NCBI GenBank assembly: GCA_029976005.1
Contig: JARKOQ010000012.1
Coordinates: forward strand, 1-41,039
Source: Aggregatilineales bacterium
GTDB lineage: Bacteria; Chloroflexota; Anaerolineae; Aggregatilineales; Ch27
Direction: 5' to 3'
Length of the DNA: 41,039 nucleotides
The position numbers were made by a program, and so were the translations under genes. Positions within the stretch are counted from its first letter, which is position 1; each line of letters starts with the position of its first letter. The notes beneath the pieces are model-generated. The model saw nothing but the letters and a program-made list of their open reading frames with translations, did not search any database and had not been told where the DNA came from. Below are positions 32,233 to 40,525 of the stretch, one piece after another.

Positions 32233-33237
32233 TCATCCCTCCCCGGCCAGCACCTCGGCCTGGGCCAGCAGGTTGGCGGGCGGCGTGCCGTCGGGGATTT
32301 CGCACCCGGCGGTGCTGATGCAGCGCGGGCCGCCCTGGGCCATGCAGCCCTTCACCTTCTCCCGCACCAGTTCCGGCGTGCCGTTGAGCATGACCGCCAC
32401 CGGGTCCTGGTTGCCGCACACGGCGATCGTCGGCCCAAAGACCTCGGCCGCCTGGCCCATGTCCACCATCCAGTCGATGTCGATGATGTCCGCCCCGGAC
32501 TGGGCCATCAGGGGCAGCAGGTGGGTGGTGTTGCCGCAGATGTGCAGACGGGCCAGCGCCCCGGCCTCCTTCACGGCGGCAAAGATGCGCTGCTCGTAGG
32601 GCAGCGCGTACTGCTCGTACATGTCCTTCGAGACCTGCGAGGCGATGGCGTCTCCCAGCCCGATGATGTCCGCCCCCGCCGCAACCTGCGCCCGCGCGAA
32701 CGCGATCTCCACCTGGCAGCAGAATTCGAGCAGGTCGGCCAGCCAGTCCGCCCGGTCGAAGGGGGCCAGCAGCACCTCGCTGAAACCGTACAGGTCGGCG
32801 GCCTGGGCCAGCGCGCCCTCGACCCAGCCCATCACGGGAATCTCCCCGCCGGAGCGCGCCTGCATCAGCCGGACGGCCTCCAGCCGGTCGCTCATGCGCC
32901 GCCCGCTGCCCGGATCGGGCACCTTCAGCGCGCCGATGTCCTCGCTGCCGGTCAGCCAGGCGCCTTCGCGCACCGGCAGGCCGTCCTCCGGGAAGCGGAT
33001 CGGGCCGCCCAGGTCGGCCGTCTCGCGGTAAGGGTCGGAGATGGCCTGGAACAGGTCAAGCTGAAAGTCGCGCTGGACAGCGGCGTTGGCGTCGGCCAGC
33101 ACGCGGTAATCCAGGTAGTAGCGCGACAGCGGCTGGCCGATGTAATGGGCCGCGAACTGCATGAAGATGTTGAAGTTGGGGATGCGGTCGACCGGCTCGC
33201 CCTTCAGACGGCGGGCCACACGCTCGGCTGAGTTCAT
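32233..33237 (-). CDS. UroD/MtaA-family methyltransferase-like protein
   Basis: The ATG at 33237 with AGGAGC upstream gives 334 residues. The protein has the uroporphyrinogen-decarboxylase fold pattern (ERVARRLKGEPVDRIP at the start, and GADIIGLGDAIASQVSKDMY). In place of UroD active-site residues it carries a zinc-site pattern HICGN (His232, Cys234) and a later Cys (312, TAGCEIPDGTP), the hallmark of MtaA/CmuA cobalamin-dependent methyltransferases. It is therefore more likely to move methyl groups to or from a corrinoid or thiol than to decarboxylate porphyrins. No corrinoid protein gene is adjacent. Confidence 0.88.
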   Translation of the reverse strand: MNSAERVARRLKGEPVDRIPNFNIFMQFAAHYIGQPLSRYYLDYRVLADANAAVQRDFQLDLFQAISDPYRETADLGGPIRFPEDGLPVREGAWLTGSEDIGALKVPDPGSGRRMSDRLEAVRLMQARSGGEIPVMGWVEGALAQAADLYGFSEVLLAPFDRADWLADLLEFCCQVEIAFARAQVAAGADIIGLGDAIASQVSKDMYEQYALPYEQRIFAAVKEAGALARLHICGNTTHLLPLMAQSGADIIDIDWMVDMGQAAEVFGPTIAVCGNQDPVAVMLNGTPELVREKVKGCMAQGGPRCISTAGCEIPDGTPPANLLAQAEVLAGEG

Positions 33238-33591
33238 GGTCTGCTCCTGATCCAACGTCCGTGCACGAGATGGATAAATCGATGATAACACGCCCGCCTC
33301 ACCCCGGCGCGTTTTCGCCGCGGCGGGCCGCGCCGCTACAACACCCCTTCCCATCCATGACACGGGCCTTTTTCAAAATCTCGCCTTATCCGCGCTAATC
33401 CGTGCCTTTCCGTGTTATCCGTGCCCCACGCCTTTTGTTTTCCCGCGTCCAGACCTGCCAATCGGCGGCGCGAGAGATGACAACTGTACCATAGGACCAC
33501 AATTAGACGCCGCGTATAATTATCTACATCATGCTCAATCCTTGACGCGGCGTCCAACCGCACGCCGCATTCGAGTGCATACGAGGTTTTG
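33238..33591. other. Divergent intergenic region with repeat fragment and TetR control site
   Basis: No gene is seen. Near 33376-33425 there are ATCCGTG-type direct repeats (TTATCCGCG, TAATCCGTG, TTTCCGTG, TTATCCGTG). The right third holds the promoter and operator described separately. Confidence 0.6.
33506..33568 (+). promoter_or_regulatory. Promoter and likely autoregulatory TetR operator
   Basis: A perfect TATAAT lies at 33515-33520. Around it are three copies of the word ACGCCGC: GACGCCGCGT (33506-33515), its exact inverse ACGCGGCGTC (33545-33554), and CACGCCGCA (33561-33569). The last two also pair as GCGGCGT-N8-ACGCCGC (33547-33568), a size usual for TetR-family operators. The TetR gene begins 23 bases later, so self-repression is likely. 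Confidence 0.65.
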
Positions 33592-34239
33592 ATGACCGGC
33601 CCGCTTTCCCGCCACGAACGGCGCAAGGAGCAAACCCGCCGCCGCCTGCTGGACGCGGCCCGCCAGATCATCGCCCGGCGCGGCTACGATGACACCAATG
33701 TGCTGGATATCACCGAAAGCGCGGACGTGAGCAAGGCCACGTTTTACCTCCACTTCCGCGACAAGGAAGCCCTGACCCATGCCCTCATCATGGAAGGCTT
33801 CGAGGAGCTGACCCAGCGCATCAACGAGGTGGTCGACAACATCCCCGCCCCGGACAAGATCCAGGCCGGGCTGCGCGCCGTCTTCCAGTACGCCAGCACC
33901 AACCGCGACCTGTTCCGGATCATGCTTGGCCGCCAGGGATCGCCGGAACTGAACCTGTTCGCGTTCAATTACTACGCCGGCGTGGTCGAGGACATTCTGA
34001 AGCGCGTGGGGCTGACCGGGCGCGGCCTGCCCTTTCCCGCCGAGCTGCTGGCCCAGTTCATCGCCGGGGCCGGAGTCCGGCTGGGGCTGTGGTGGATGGA
34101 AGACGACCACGGCCTGTCACCCGAAGACATCAGCGACATCACGTACCAACTGCTCATCCACGGCATTCCCGGCCTGCTCAATCCGGGTGCGCCTCCACTG
34201 ACTCCATCTGATCGCAACTCACCATCCGCCACGTCCTGA
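33592..34239 (+). CDS. TetR-family transcriptional regulator
   Basis: The 215-residue product has a basic lead (ERRKEQTRRRLLDAARQIIARRG) and the TetR helix-turn-helix at about 36-55 (NVLDITESADVSKATFYLHF), followed by DKEALTHALI and an all-helical ligand domain. GAGG precedes the ATG; a TTG one codon earlier is possible. The MmpL-type transporter starts 13 bases after its stop, so the regulator very probably controls that operon. The inducing ligand is unknown. Confidence 0.95.
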   Translation: MTGPLSRHERRKEQTRRRLLDAARQIIARRGYDDTNVLDITESADVSKATFYLHFRDKEALTHALIMEGFEELTQRINEVVDNIPAPDKIQAGLRAVFQYASTNRDLFRIMLGRQGSPELNLFAFNYYAGVVEDILKRVGLTGRGLPFPAELLAQFIAGAGVRLGLWWMEDDHGLSPEDISDITYQLLIHGIPGLLNPGAPPLTPSDRNSPSATS

Positions 34240-34252
34240 GGAGAGTACAACC

Positions 34253-36865
34253 ATGTTCGACCGCCTGGGCCGTTTTGCCGCCCGCCATCCCTGGCCGATC
34301 ATCATCGGCTGGATCAGCCTGACTGTTATTATCCTGCTCCTCGCCCCCAACCTGAGCGATGTGGCCAGCAGCGACACCATGGATATGCTGCCCGGCAGCG
34401 CCCCGTTCAATCAGGGGTACGCCCGCCTGGGGGAGTCTTTCCCTGACCAGGTGGTGGTCAGCAACGTGGTGCTCGCCATCGAAGCGCCCGCCGGCACCCG
34501 CGTTCAGGCGGGAGCGGCCTGGGAGTTGGTCAGCGACCTGACCGCCTGGCTGACCGGCCCCGACGCCCCGGAGGCGATCACCAGTGTGACTTCTCCGGCG
34601 GCCGGATCGCCCCTGCTGTCCAGCAGCCTGATCTCCGAGGATGGCGAGATGGCCCTGATCATGGTCAACCTGGCCGGCGGCCCGCTGGAGGACTCCACCC
34701 GCGAGGCCATCGCGGCCATCGACACCTTCCTGGCCGATCATGCCACGCCCGGCGTCACGGCCGCCGTGACCGGCTCCGGGCCGATCCTGGGCGGTTATTC
34801 GGACGCGGCTCTGACCAGCGTCGACCGCACCATCGGCGTGACCATCATCCTCGTGGTCCTGATCCTGCTGCTGGTCTACCGCTCGCCGGTCAGCCCGCTG
34901 ATCCCGCTGTTCACCGTCGGGATGTCCTACGTGATCACGCGCGGCATCGTGGCCTGGATGGGCCAGAGCCTGATGACGATCACCTCCTACACCGACGTGC
35001 TGCTGATCGTGGTTCTTTTCGGCGCGGGAACGGACTACTGCCTGTTCCTGATCAGCCGCTTCCGGGAAGAGATGGCCGCCAACGGCGGGGCCGCCCCGGC
35101 CACCGAGCGGACCGTCCACCGTGTCGGCGAGACGATCACCAGCAGCGCCGGAACGGTCATCGTCGGGTTTGTGAGCATGATCTTCGCCGAGATGGGCCTC
35201 TTTAACACGACCGGACCGGCCATGGCGATCGGCATCGTCGTGATCCTGCTGTCCGGCCTGACGCTCACCCCGGCCCTGCTGACCCTGCTCGGCCAGCGCG
35301 CTTTCTGGCCGGGCCACGCCTCGCATCGCGACGCGGGCCGCCTGTACGAGCGTATCTCCGTTCAGGTCTCCCAGCACCCGGCCCAGACCATCCTGGTCAT
35401 CGCCCTGATCCTGACTCCGCTGGCCGTCTACGCCGGGGGGCAGAAAACGACCTACGATATGCTGGCCGACCTGCCGGCCGATTACCCGGCCCGGGCCGGA
35501 TTCGAGCTGTTGAGCAAGCACATGGGCGGCGGACAGACCCAGCCCATCAACGTGGTCCTGACCAACCTCGATCCCGATACAGCCCTGGCCGAGATCGACC
35601 ACTGGACGCAGGCCATTCTGGCCGTCGATGGCGTGGGCGACGTGCGCAGCCTGAGCGATCCGCTGGGCAGCAGCCGCTCCACCCTGTCCGGCATCACCCG
35701 GGTCGACCGCCAGCTTTCCCTGGCCGCCGAGGCGCTGGCCTCGTTCAGCGCGGGCGACTCAACCGGCAGCGCGCCGGTGCTCACCCAGGAGACTCTCCAG
35801 ATCGCCCTGAACGCCCTGCCCTTCGTGCAGGACTACCTGACCACCCTGGAAACACGCTTCCCGCAGGTCGCGGGCGACGCCGACCTGGCCGCCATCCGCG
35901 AGACGCTGGCCGGGCTGCCCGTCGCCGCCCTGACCGGCGGCCTGGACGAGGCGATGGCGGGGCTGCAAACCCACCTGGCCGGGCTGGCGAATACCTTCGC
36001 CGCGATCCCGGACGCCTTCTACCTGCCGGACGGCCTGCCGGAAAGCCTGGTAACTGCCCTGAACAGCGCCGACAGCGGGATCGAGGGCGATCCGCTGGAC
36101 CTGCTGACCAGCCGCTACGTGACCGCCGATCGCCGGGTGGCACGCTTCGAGGTGATCCTCGCCGGAAGCCCGTACAGTAACGAAGCGACCGACGTCGTGC
36201 GCACCCTGCGCGGCATGCTGCCCGATGGGGCGGCCGCCGTCAGCGGTTATCCGACCGTCATGACCGACCTGCGCGACGTCATGGACCGCGACACCCTGCG
36301 TTCGTTCGCCCTGGTGCTGCTGGGCATCTTCATCGTGCTGCTCTTCCTGCTGCGGGCCGTGGTCGCCCCGCTGTACCTGATCGCCACCATCCTGCTCAGC
36401 TATGGCGCAACGATGGGCATCACCCGGCTGGCCTCCGACCTGCTCTTTGGCGTGGATGCGCTGACCTGGTGGGTGCCGTTCTTCATGTTCGTGATGCTCG
36501 TCGCGCTGGGCATGGACTACAACATCTTCCTGATGGGCCGCGTGAAGGAAGAAGTCGCCCAGTATGGGACGCGCGAAGGCGTCCACCGCGCGGTGGCGGC
36601 CACCGGCGCGATCATCAGCTCGGCGGGCCTGATCATGGCCGGCACCTTTGGGGCCATGACGGCCGGGGTCATCATCGGCCTCAAGCAGCTTGGCTTCGCG
36701 GTGGCGGTGGGCGTCCTGCTGGATACCTTCGTGATCCGGACCGTGCTCGTCCCGGCCATCGCCGTCCTGCTCGGCCGGTGGAACTGGTGGCCGGGCCGCG
36801 CGCCCAAAGCCCCGGCCGCGAGCAAGGCCACCCAGGAAAGCGTGCCCGTCACCGGCGACCGCTAG
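34253..36865 (+). CDS. MmpL/RND-superfamily membrane transporter
   Basis: The 870-residue protein has two mirror halves, each with one transmembrane helix, a large external domain and five further helices. The proton-relay motifs are GAGTDYCLF (257-265) in the first half and ALGMDYNIF (751-759) in the second; both keep the Asp-Tyr pair of MmpL proteins. The N-terminus (RLGRFAARHPWPIIIGWI) is typical of the family. GAGGAGAG precedes the ATG. MmpL-type pumps export lipids, siderophores or drugs using the proton gradient. It is co-transcribed with the TetR gene just upstream. Confidence 0.95.
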   Translation: MFDRLGRFAARHPWPIIIGWISLTVIILLLAPNLSDVASSDTMDMLPGSAPFNQGYARLGESFPDQVVVSNVVLAIEAPAGTRVQAGAAWELVSDLTAWLTGPDAPEAITSVTSPAAGSPLLSSSLISEDGEMALIMVNLAGGPLEDSTREAIAAIDTFLADHATPGVTAAVTGSGPILGGYSDAALTSVDRTIGVTIILVVLILLLVYRSPVSPLIPLFTVGMSYVITRGIVAWMGQSLMTITSYTDVLLIVVLFGAGTDYCLFLISRFREEMAANGGAAPATERTVHRVGETITSSAGTVIVGFVSMIFAEMGLFNTTGPAMAIGIVVILLSGLTLTPALLTLLGQRAFWPGHASHRDAGRLYERISVQVSQHPAQTILVIALILTPLAVYAGGQKTTYDMLADLPADYPARAGFELLSKHMGGGQTQPINVVLTNLDPDTALAEIDHWTQAILAVDGVGDVRSLSDPLGSSRSTLSGITRVDRQLSLAAEALASFSAGDSTGSAPVLTQETLQIALNALPFVQDYLTTLETRFPQVAGDADLAAIRETLAGLPVAALTGGLDEAMAGLQTHLAGLANTFAAIPDAFYLPDGLPESLVTALNSADSGIEGDPLDLLTSRYVTADRRVARFEVILAGSPYSNEATDVVRTLRGMLPDGAAAVSGYPTVMTDLRDVMDRDTLRSFALVLLGIFIVLLFLLRAVVAPLYLIATILLSYGATMGITRLASDLLFGVDALTWWVPFFMFVMLVALGMDYNIFLMGRVKEEVAQYGTREGVHRAVAATGAIISSAGLIMAGTFGAMTAGVIIGLKQLGFAVAVGVLLDTFVIRTVLVPAIAVLLGRWNWWPGRAPKAPAASKATQESVPVTGDR

Positions 36866-36884
36866 CCCCGATTGACGTAATCAC

Positions 36885-36911
36885 GGAGGGACGTATCGGA
36901 TGCGTCCCTCC
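36885..36911 (+). repeat. Palindromic repeat between MmpL and epimerase genes
   Basis: GGAGGGACG (36885-36893) and CGTCCCTCC (36903-36911) pair perfectly over nine bases. There is no T-run. It belongs to the dispersed GGGACG/CGTCCC family and may tune read-through into the epimerase gene. Confidence 0.7.
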
Positions 36912-36951
36912 ACTGTATCTACCAGATTCATCACCCAGGAGAAATCATCCC

Positions 36952-37956
36952 ATGACCGTCGCCGTGACCGGAGCATCGGGCTTCGTGGGCGTCAATCTGA
37001 TCCAGGCTCTGCTGGCCGAAGGGCGGCCCGTCCGGGCCGTGATCGCCGGGGAGGAGGAGCGCCGCTGGCTGGACGGGCTGGACGTGACGATCGTCTGCGC
37101 CGACGTGCGTGACCCCGGCGCGGTGCGCGCGGCGCTGGCGGGGGCGGAGGTCGTCTACCACCTGGCCGGGATCATCTCCCTCCAGCCGGACGACTGGCCG
37201 CGCGTCGAGGCGGTCAACGTGCGCGGGGTGGAGAACGTGGTCGAGGCCTGCCTGGCCAATGGCGTGCGGCGGCTGGTGCATTTCAGCTCGTTTCACGCCC
37301 TGGTGCAGGAGCCGAAGAGCCTGCCCCTGGACGAGACCAGCCCGCTGATCACCACGCCGGATGCCCCACCCTATAACCGCTCCAAGGCGCTGGGGGAGCT
37401 GGCCGTGCGGGCCGGAATCGCGCGCGGGCTGGACGCCGTGATCGTCTGCCCGACCGGGATCATTGGCCCCAATGACCAGCGTCCCTCCTACTTCGGCCAG
37501 ACCCTGCTCGACCTGGCCACGGGCAGGCTGCCCGCCCTGGTGGCGGGCGGCTGCGATTGGGTGGACGTGCGGGACGTGGTCGCCGGGGCGCTGGCCGCCG
37601 AACAGCGCGCCCCGACCGGGGCCAAGTACCTGCTCTCCGGCCAGTGGGTCACCGTGCCAGACATCGCCCTGATCGTGGCCCAGTTCACCGGACAGCCCGC
37701 GCCGCGCCTGGTCCTGCCGATGGGCCTGGTCCGCCGTGTCGCCGTGCTGAACGAATGGGTCAGCCGCCGCCAGGGAAACCCATCGCGCCTGACCCGGGTC
37801 TCGATGGAGGAACTGAGCGGCAATCCCCAGGTCAGCCACGCCCGCGCCGTGCGCGAGTTGGGCTACCAGCCGCGCCCCTTCCGGGAGACCATCCGCGACG
37901 CGCTGGCCTGGTACGCCGAGCACGGGATGCTGGCACACCCGCCCGCCGGAAACTGA
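36952..37956 (+). CDS. NAD(P)-dependent epimerase/dehydratase (extended SDR)
   Basis: The ATG at 36952 follows AGGAGA and opens a 334-residue extended SDR. The Rossmann motif GASGFVG is at 7-13, the catalytic Tyr and Lys are in YNRSK (Tyr141, Lys145), and a serine is in HFSSFHAL. The sequence is closest in feel to the dihydroflavonol-reductase/HpnA-like group acting on sugars or lipid precursors. It lies 86 bases downstream of the MmpL gene with a palindrome between, and an intrinsic terminator follows, so it is probably the last gene of the TetR operon. The substrate is unknown. Confidence 0.93.
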   Translation: MTVAVTGASGFVGVNLIQALLAEGRPVRAVIAGEEERRWLDGLDVTIVCADVRDPGAVRAALAGAEVVYHLAGIISLQPDDWPRVEAVNVRGVENVVEACLANGVRRLVHFSSFHALVQEPKSLPLDETSPLITTPDAPPYNRSKALGELAVRAGIARGLDAVIVCPTGIIGPNDQRPSYFGQTLLDLATGRLPALVAGGCDWVDVRDVVAGALAAEQRAPTGAKYLLSGQWVTVPDIALIVAQFTGQPAPRLVLPMGLVRRVAVLNEWVSRRQGNPSRLTRVSMEELSGNPQVSHARAVRELGYQPRPFRETIRDALAWYAEHGMLAHPPAGN

Positions 37957-37978
37957 ACAAGGTAATGCCTATTCGCTC

Positions 37979-38013
37979 GCCGCTGTCCGGGATCAACAAC
38001 AGCGGCTTTTTTT
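37979..38013 (+). terminator. Intrinsic terminator after the epimerase gene
   Basis: GCCGCTGT (37979-37986) and ACAGCGGC (37999-38006) form an eight-pair stem with a 12-base loop, followed directly by seven T. Confidence 0.92.
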
Positions 38014-38086
38014 GGTCGCAAGAATGGGTGCAGGGCCGGCCGGTCCCGCGCCTCGCCGCGATCCCCAGCAAAAGCGGGAAATGATC

Positions 38087-38116
38087 TTGCGCTGAACCTC
38101 GATATTCCCCTATGAT
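38087..38116 (+). promoter_or_regulatory. Candidate promoter for the GT-C membrane protein
   Basis: TTGCGC (38087-38092) and TATGAT (38111-38116) are 18 bases apart in a low-GC pocket. The predicted start near 38123 leaves only about 20 bases before the ATG at 38142. Confidence 0.5.
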
Positions 38117-38141
38117 GTGATTAGATTTATTTGTACTTTTT

Positions 38142-39812
38142 ATGAGGTTTAACAAAGTGATTTGCAGATTCGCGTCAGACTCGCGCGTCTGGCGGCTCTT
38201 CTCTTACGCGATCTTCACCGTCACTTTGTTCTACGTGTTCGAGATGACCGCCGATGACTCCTGGATTTCCTTCCGGTATGCGAGGAATCTGGCGAATGGG
38301 TACGGCCTGGTGTTCAATCCGGGCGGCGAGCACGTCGAAGGCTACACGAATTTCCTCTGGTTGATCATCATCACGATCTTCATCAAAAGCGGCGTGCATC
38401 CCCTGGTTGGGGCCAAACTCCTGAGCGTCCTGCTGGCCTACCTGACGATGGGCATGCTCGGCCGCATCGCCCGCCAGAGTCCCCTCCCCAGCCCGTATTG
38501 GCGGTTCATCCCAATCGCCCTGGTTGGGATGCTGCTGCCGTATGCCATCTGGTCCGTCAGCGGCATGGAGAGCGGGTTGACCGCGTTTTTGCTCGTGGCG
38601 CTTGTGGCTGTCGACGCCAACTGGCAAGGGCGCCGCCGGCAGGCCGGGCTGGGTATCCTCCTTCTCCTGCTCCTGTGCAATCGACTGGATGGCGCGCTTG
38701 CGTTCGTCGTGATTGTGGCCAGCGCCTGGCACGCCGCCCGGCAGGATGGCTTCCGCTCCTGGCGATCGCACGCACGCGACGCCGCCCTCATGCTGGGGCC
38801 AACGGCGCTGATCTTCATTCCCTACCTCGCGTGGAAACTGACCTACTACGGCAGCCTCCTTCCCAACACCTACTACGCCAAGGTCGCCGGGATTCCCCTC
38901 CTGGCCCATCTTTTTTCCGGCGTGTCCTACACCGCCGAGTTTGCCGTTTACTGGGCCGGCATCCCGATTTTCATCCTGGCCCTCTACCTCGTTCTCGGCG
39001 GGCGGCTCCACAGGACGCTGGCCAACGGACTGGCGCTTCTCGCCGTGTACGTCGTCTACATCCTTTTCGTCGGAGGGGATGTCCTGCCCTGCAGCCGCAT
39101 GTTCGCGCCGCTCATTCCGCTGATCGCCCTGACCAGCGTGCTTTGCCTGGGTGGGCTGGTCAGCCAGTGGGGTCTTGGCGAGCTGCGCCAGATCCTGAGC
39201 GCGGGGATGTTCCTGGGCTTGACCGGCCTCTCCTGTTTCGGAAGCACCCTGCTCAACCAGATCCCGGCCAAAGCCAGCTTCGATCTGGCGGCCAAGCTGA
39301 CGATCGACGCAGGGATCGATGGCGCTTTTCCCAACTGGCTGCGCAACTATGGCCCTCCAGGCAGCAGCATCGCGCTCTTTTCGGCCGGATACCTGCCCTA
39401 CGCCACCGACTTCTATACCATCGACCGGATCGGCCTGAACGATACCTACATCGCCCATCATGGTGTGCGCGACGACAACGGCGCAGACCCCCAGTTCAAG
39501 ACCACCCTGGACTACTGGCTGCCCCTGCAACCCACCTTCATCGAAACGTGGCTCGACCTGCGCAGCTTCCAGCAGGGGATCACGCACTCGGATTACAGCC
39601 GGGAAGATGAGCTGCTGCTCCAACAACCGCTTTTCCTGGAGAATTACGTCCTTCTGACGGGCATCGAGTATCCATTTGCCTTTTTCCAGCGCCGCGACAC
39701 GGTCGATGCCGGCTGCTTGGAAAACGTCCCCTCAATTCCAACGCCCGTGTGCCAGGTCGACCGGATCCAGGCCTCGCAGGCCGGTTCCGACAGCGCGTCC
39801 TCCCCGGAGTGA
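38142..39812 (+). CDS. AftB/ZomB-like GT-C membrane glycosyltransferase
   Basis: The 556-residue product has a first transmembrane helix followed by TADDSWISFRYARNLANGYG and GEHVEGYTNFLW (about 36-82), the pattern of the AftB-like GT-C group with its catalytic DD pair. About ten further spans follow, and then a C-terminal soluble domain of about 180 residues. Members use polyprenyl-phosphate sugars on the outer face of the membrane. The start is uncertain: the ATG has no Shine-Dalgarno sequence, while a GTG at 38157 has GAGG nine bases before it. It is a single-gene unit between a terminator and the Ddn-like gene. Confidence 0.85.
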   Translation: MRFNKVICRFASDSRVWRLFSYAIFTVTLFYVFEMTADDSWISFRYARNLANGYGLVFNPGGEHVEGYTNFLWLIIITIFIKSGVHPLVGAKLLSVLLAYLTMGMLGRIARQSPLPSPYWRFIPIALVGMLLPYAIWSVSGMESGLTAFLLVALVAVDANWQGRRRQAGLGILLLLLLCNRLDGALAFVVIVASAWHAARQDGFRSWRSHARDAALMLGPTALIFIPYLAWKLTYYGSLLPNTYYAKVAGIPLLAHLFSGVSYTAEFAVYWAGIPIFILALYLVLGGRLHRTLANGLALLAVYVVYILFVGGDVLPCSRMFAPLIPLIALTSVLCLGGLVSQWGLGELRQILSAGMFLGLTGLSCFGSTLLNQIPAKASFDLAAKLTIDAGIDGAFPNWLRNYGPPGSSIALFSAGYLPYATDFYTIDRIGLNDTYIAHHGVRDDNGADPQFKTTLDYWLPLQPTFIETWLDLRSFQQGITHSDYSREDELLLQQPLFLENYVLLTGIEYPFAFFQRRDTVDAGCLENVPSIPTPVCQVDRIQASQAGSDSASSPE

Positions 39813-39995
39813 GCGTCCGGGGCGCGTTCGATCCATTGACCGCACAGGACGCCGGAGCACCCGCGGGCAGCGCCGGATGAAATCCGAACCGAAATCGCCG
39901 GGACGGCCGCAGACCACGCCACATCTCGGCGAAACTTCCCAGTCCGGCCTGCGTACAGACGTAGCAAGACAACTTGCGAAACGAGGAGACCTGCC

Positions 39996-40430
39996 ATGAA
40001 TCTGCGCAGCTTTTACAATCCACTCATGAAATGGCTGCTGCGCTCGCCGCTGCACGGGCTGATCAGCGGCATGTACATGCTGATTACGTTCACCGGGCGC
40101 AAGTCCGGCCAGACCTACACCACCCCGGTCGAATACGCCCTCGATGGGTCGGACGTGATCTTCCTGACCGCGCCGGAACGGGTGTGGTGGCGCAACCTCA
40201 AGGGCGGCGCGCCGGTCACGATCCGCGTGCGCGGGCGCGACCATACCGGCACGGCGACAGCCAGCCTCGGCGACGTGGACGCCTTCACCAGCGTCATGCG
40301 CGCCTACTTCCGGCGCTTCCCCGGCCGGGCGAAGATGTTCCACATCCGGCTGGTGGACGGCGAGCCGGACCCGGCCGACTGCGCGGCGCGCGCCAATGAT
40401 CACGTCGTCGTCCGGGTGAAGATGGGATAA
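39996..40430 (+). CDS. Ddn-like nitroreductase-family (F420/flavin-type) protein
   Basis: The 144-residue product has the layout of the deazaflavin-dependent nitroreductase (Ddn/FDOR-A) family: an N-terminal helix, then ITFTGRKSGQTYTTPVEY (about 30-47), FLTAPERVWWRNL and the VTIRVRGRDHTGTA strand. Ddn relatives bind F420 and reduce quinones or nitro compounds; whether this organism makes F420 cannot be told from the window. GAGGAG precedes the ATG. A heptamer tract begins just after its stop codon. Confidence 0.9.
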   Translation: MNLRSFYNPLMKWLLRSPLHGLISGMYMLITFTGRKSGQTYTTPVEYALDGSDVIFLTAPERVWWRNLKGGAPVTIRVRGRDHTGTATASLGDVDAFTSVMRAYFRRFPGRAKMFHIRLVDGEPDPADCAARANDHVVVRVKMG

Positions 40431-40434
40431 TGGG

Positions 40435-40462
40435 TTGTTGGTTTCCGGTGACTGGTTATTGG
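40435..40462. repeat. Heptamer-periodic repeat tract
   Basis: Four exact seven-base units, TTGTTGG, TTTCCGG, TGACTGG and TTATTGG, follow the stop of the Ddn-like gene. Confidence 0.75.
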
Positions 40463-40525
40463 GGGTGATGGGTCCGGCCTGGCCGGATTCCCGGCGGCGG
40501 CGCGATGCTATGCAGTGTGTCGACG

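Noticed and set aside
32233-33237. Uroporphyrinogen decarboxylase (hemE) assignment
   Set aside because: The HICGN and late Cys zinc-site pattern fits MtaA/CmuA-type methyltransferases, and no haem gene is nearby.
10403-40462. CRISPR arrays suggested by the short repeats
   Set aside because: The units are seven bases with no spacers of fixed length, and no cas gene is present.
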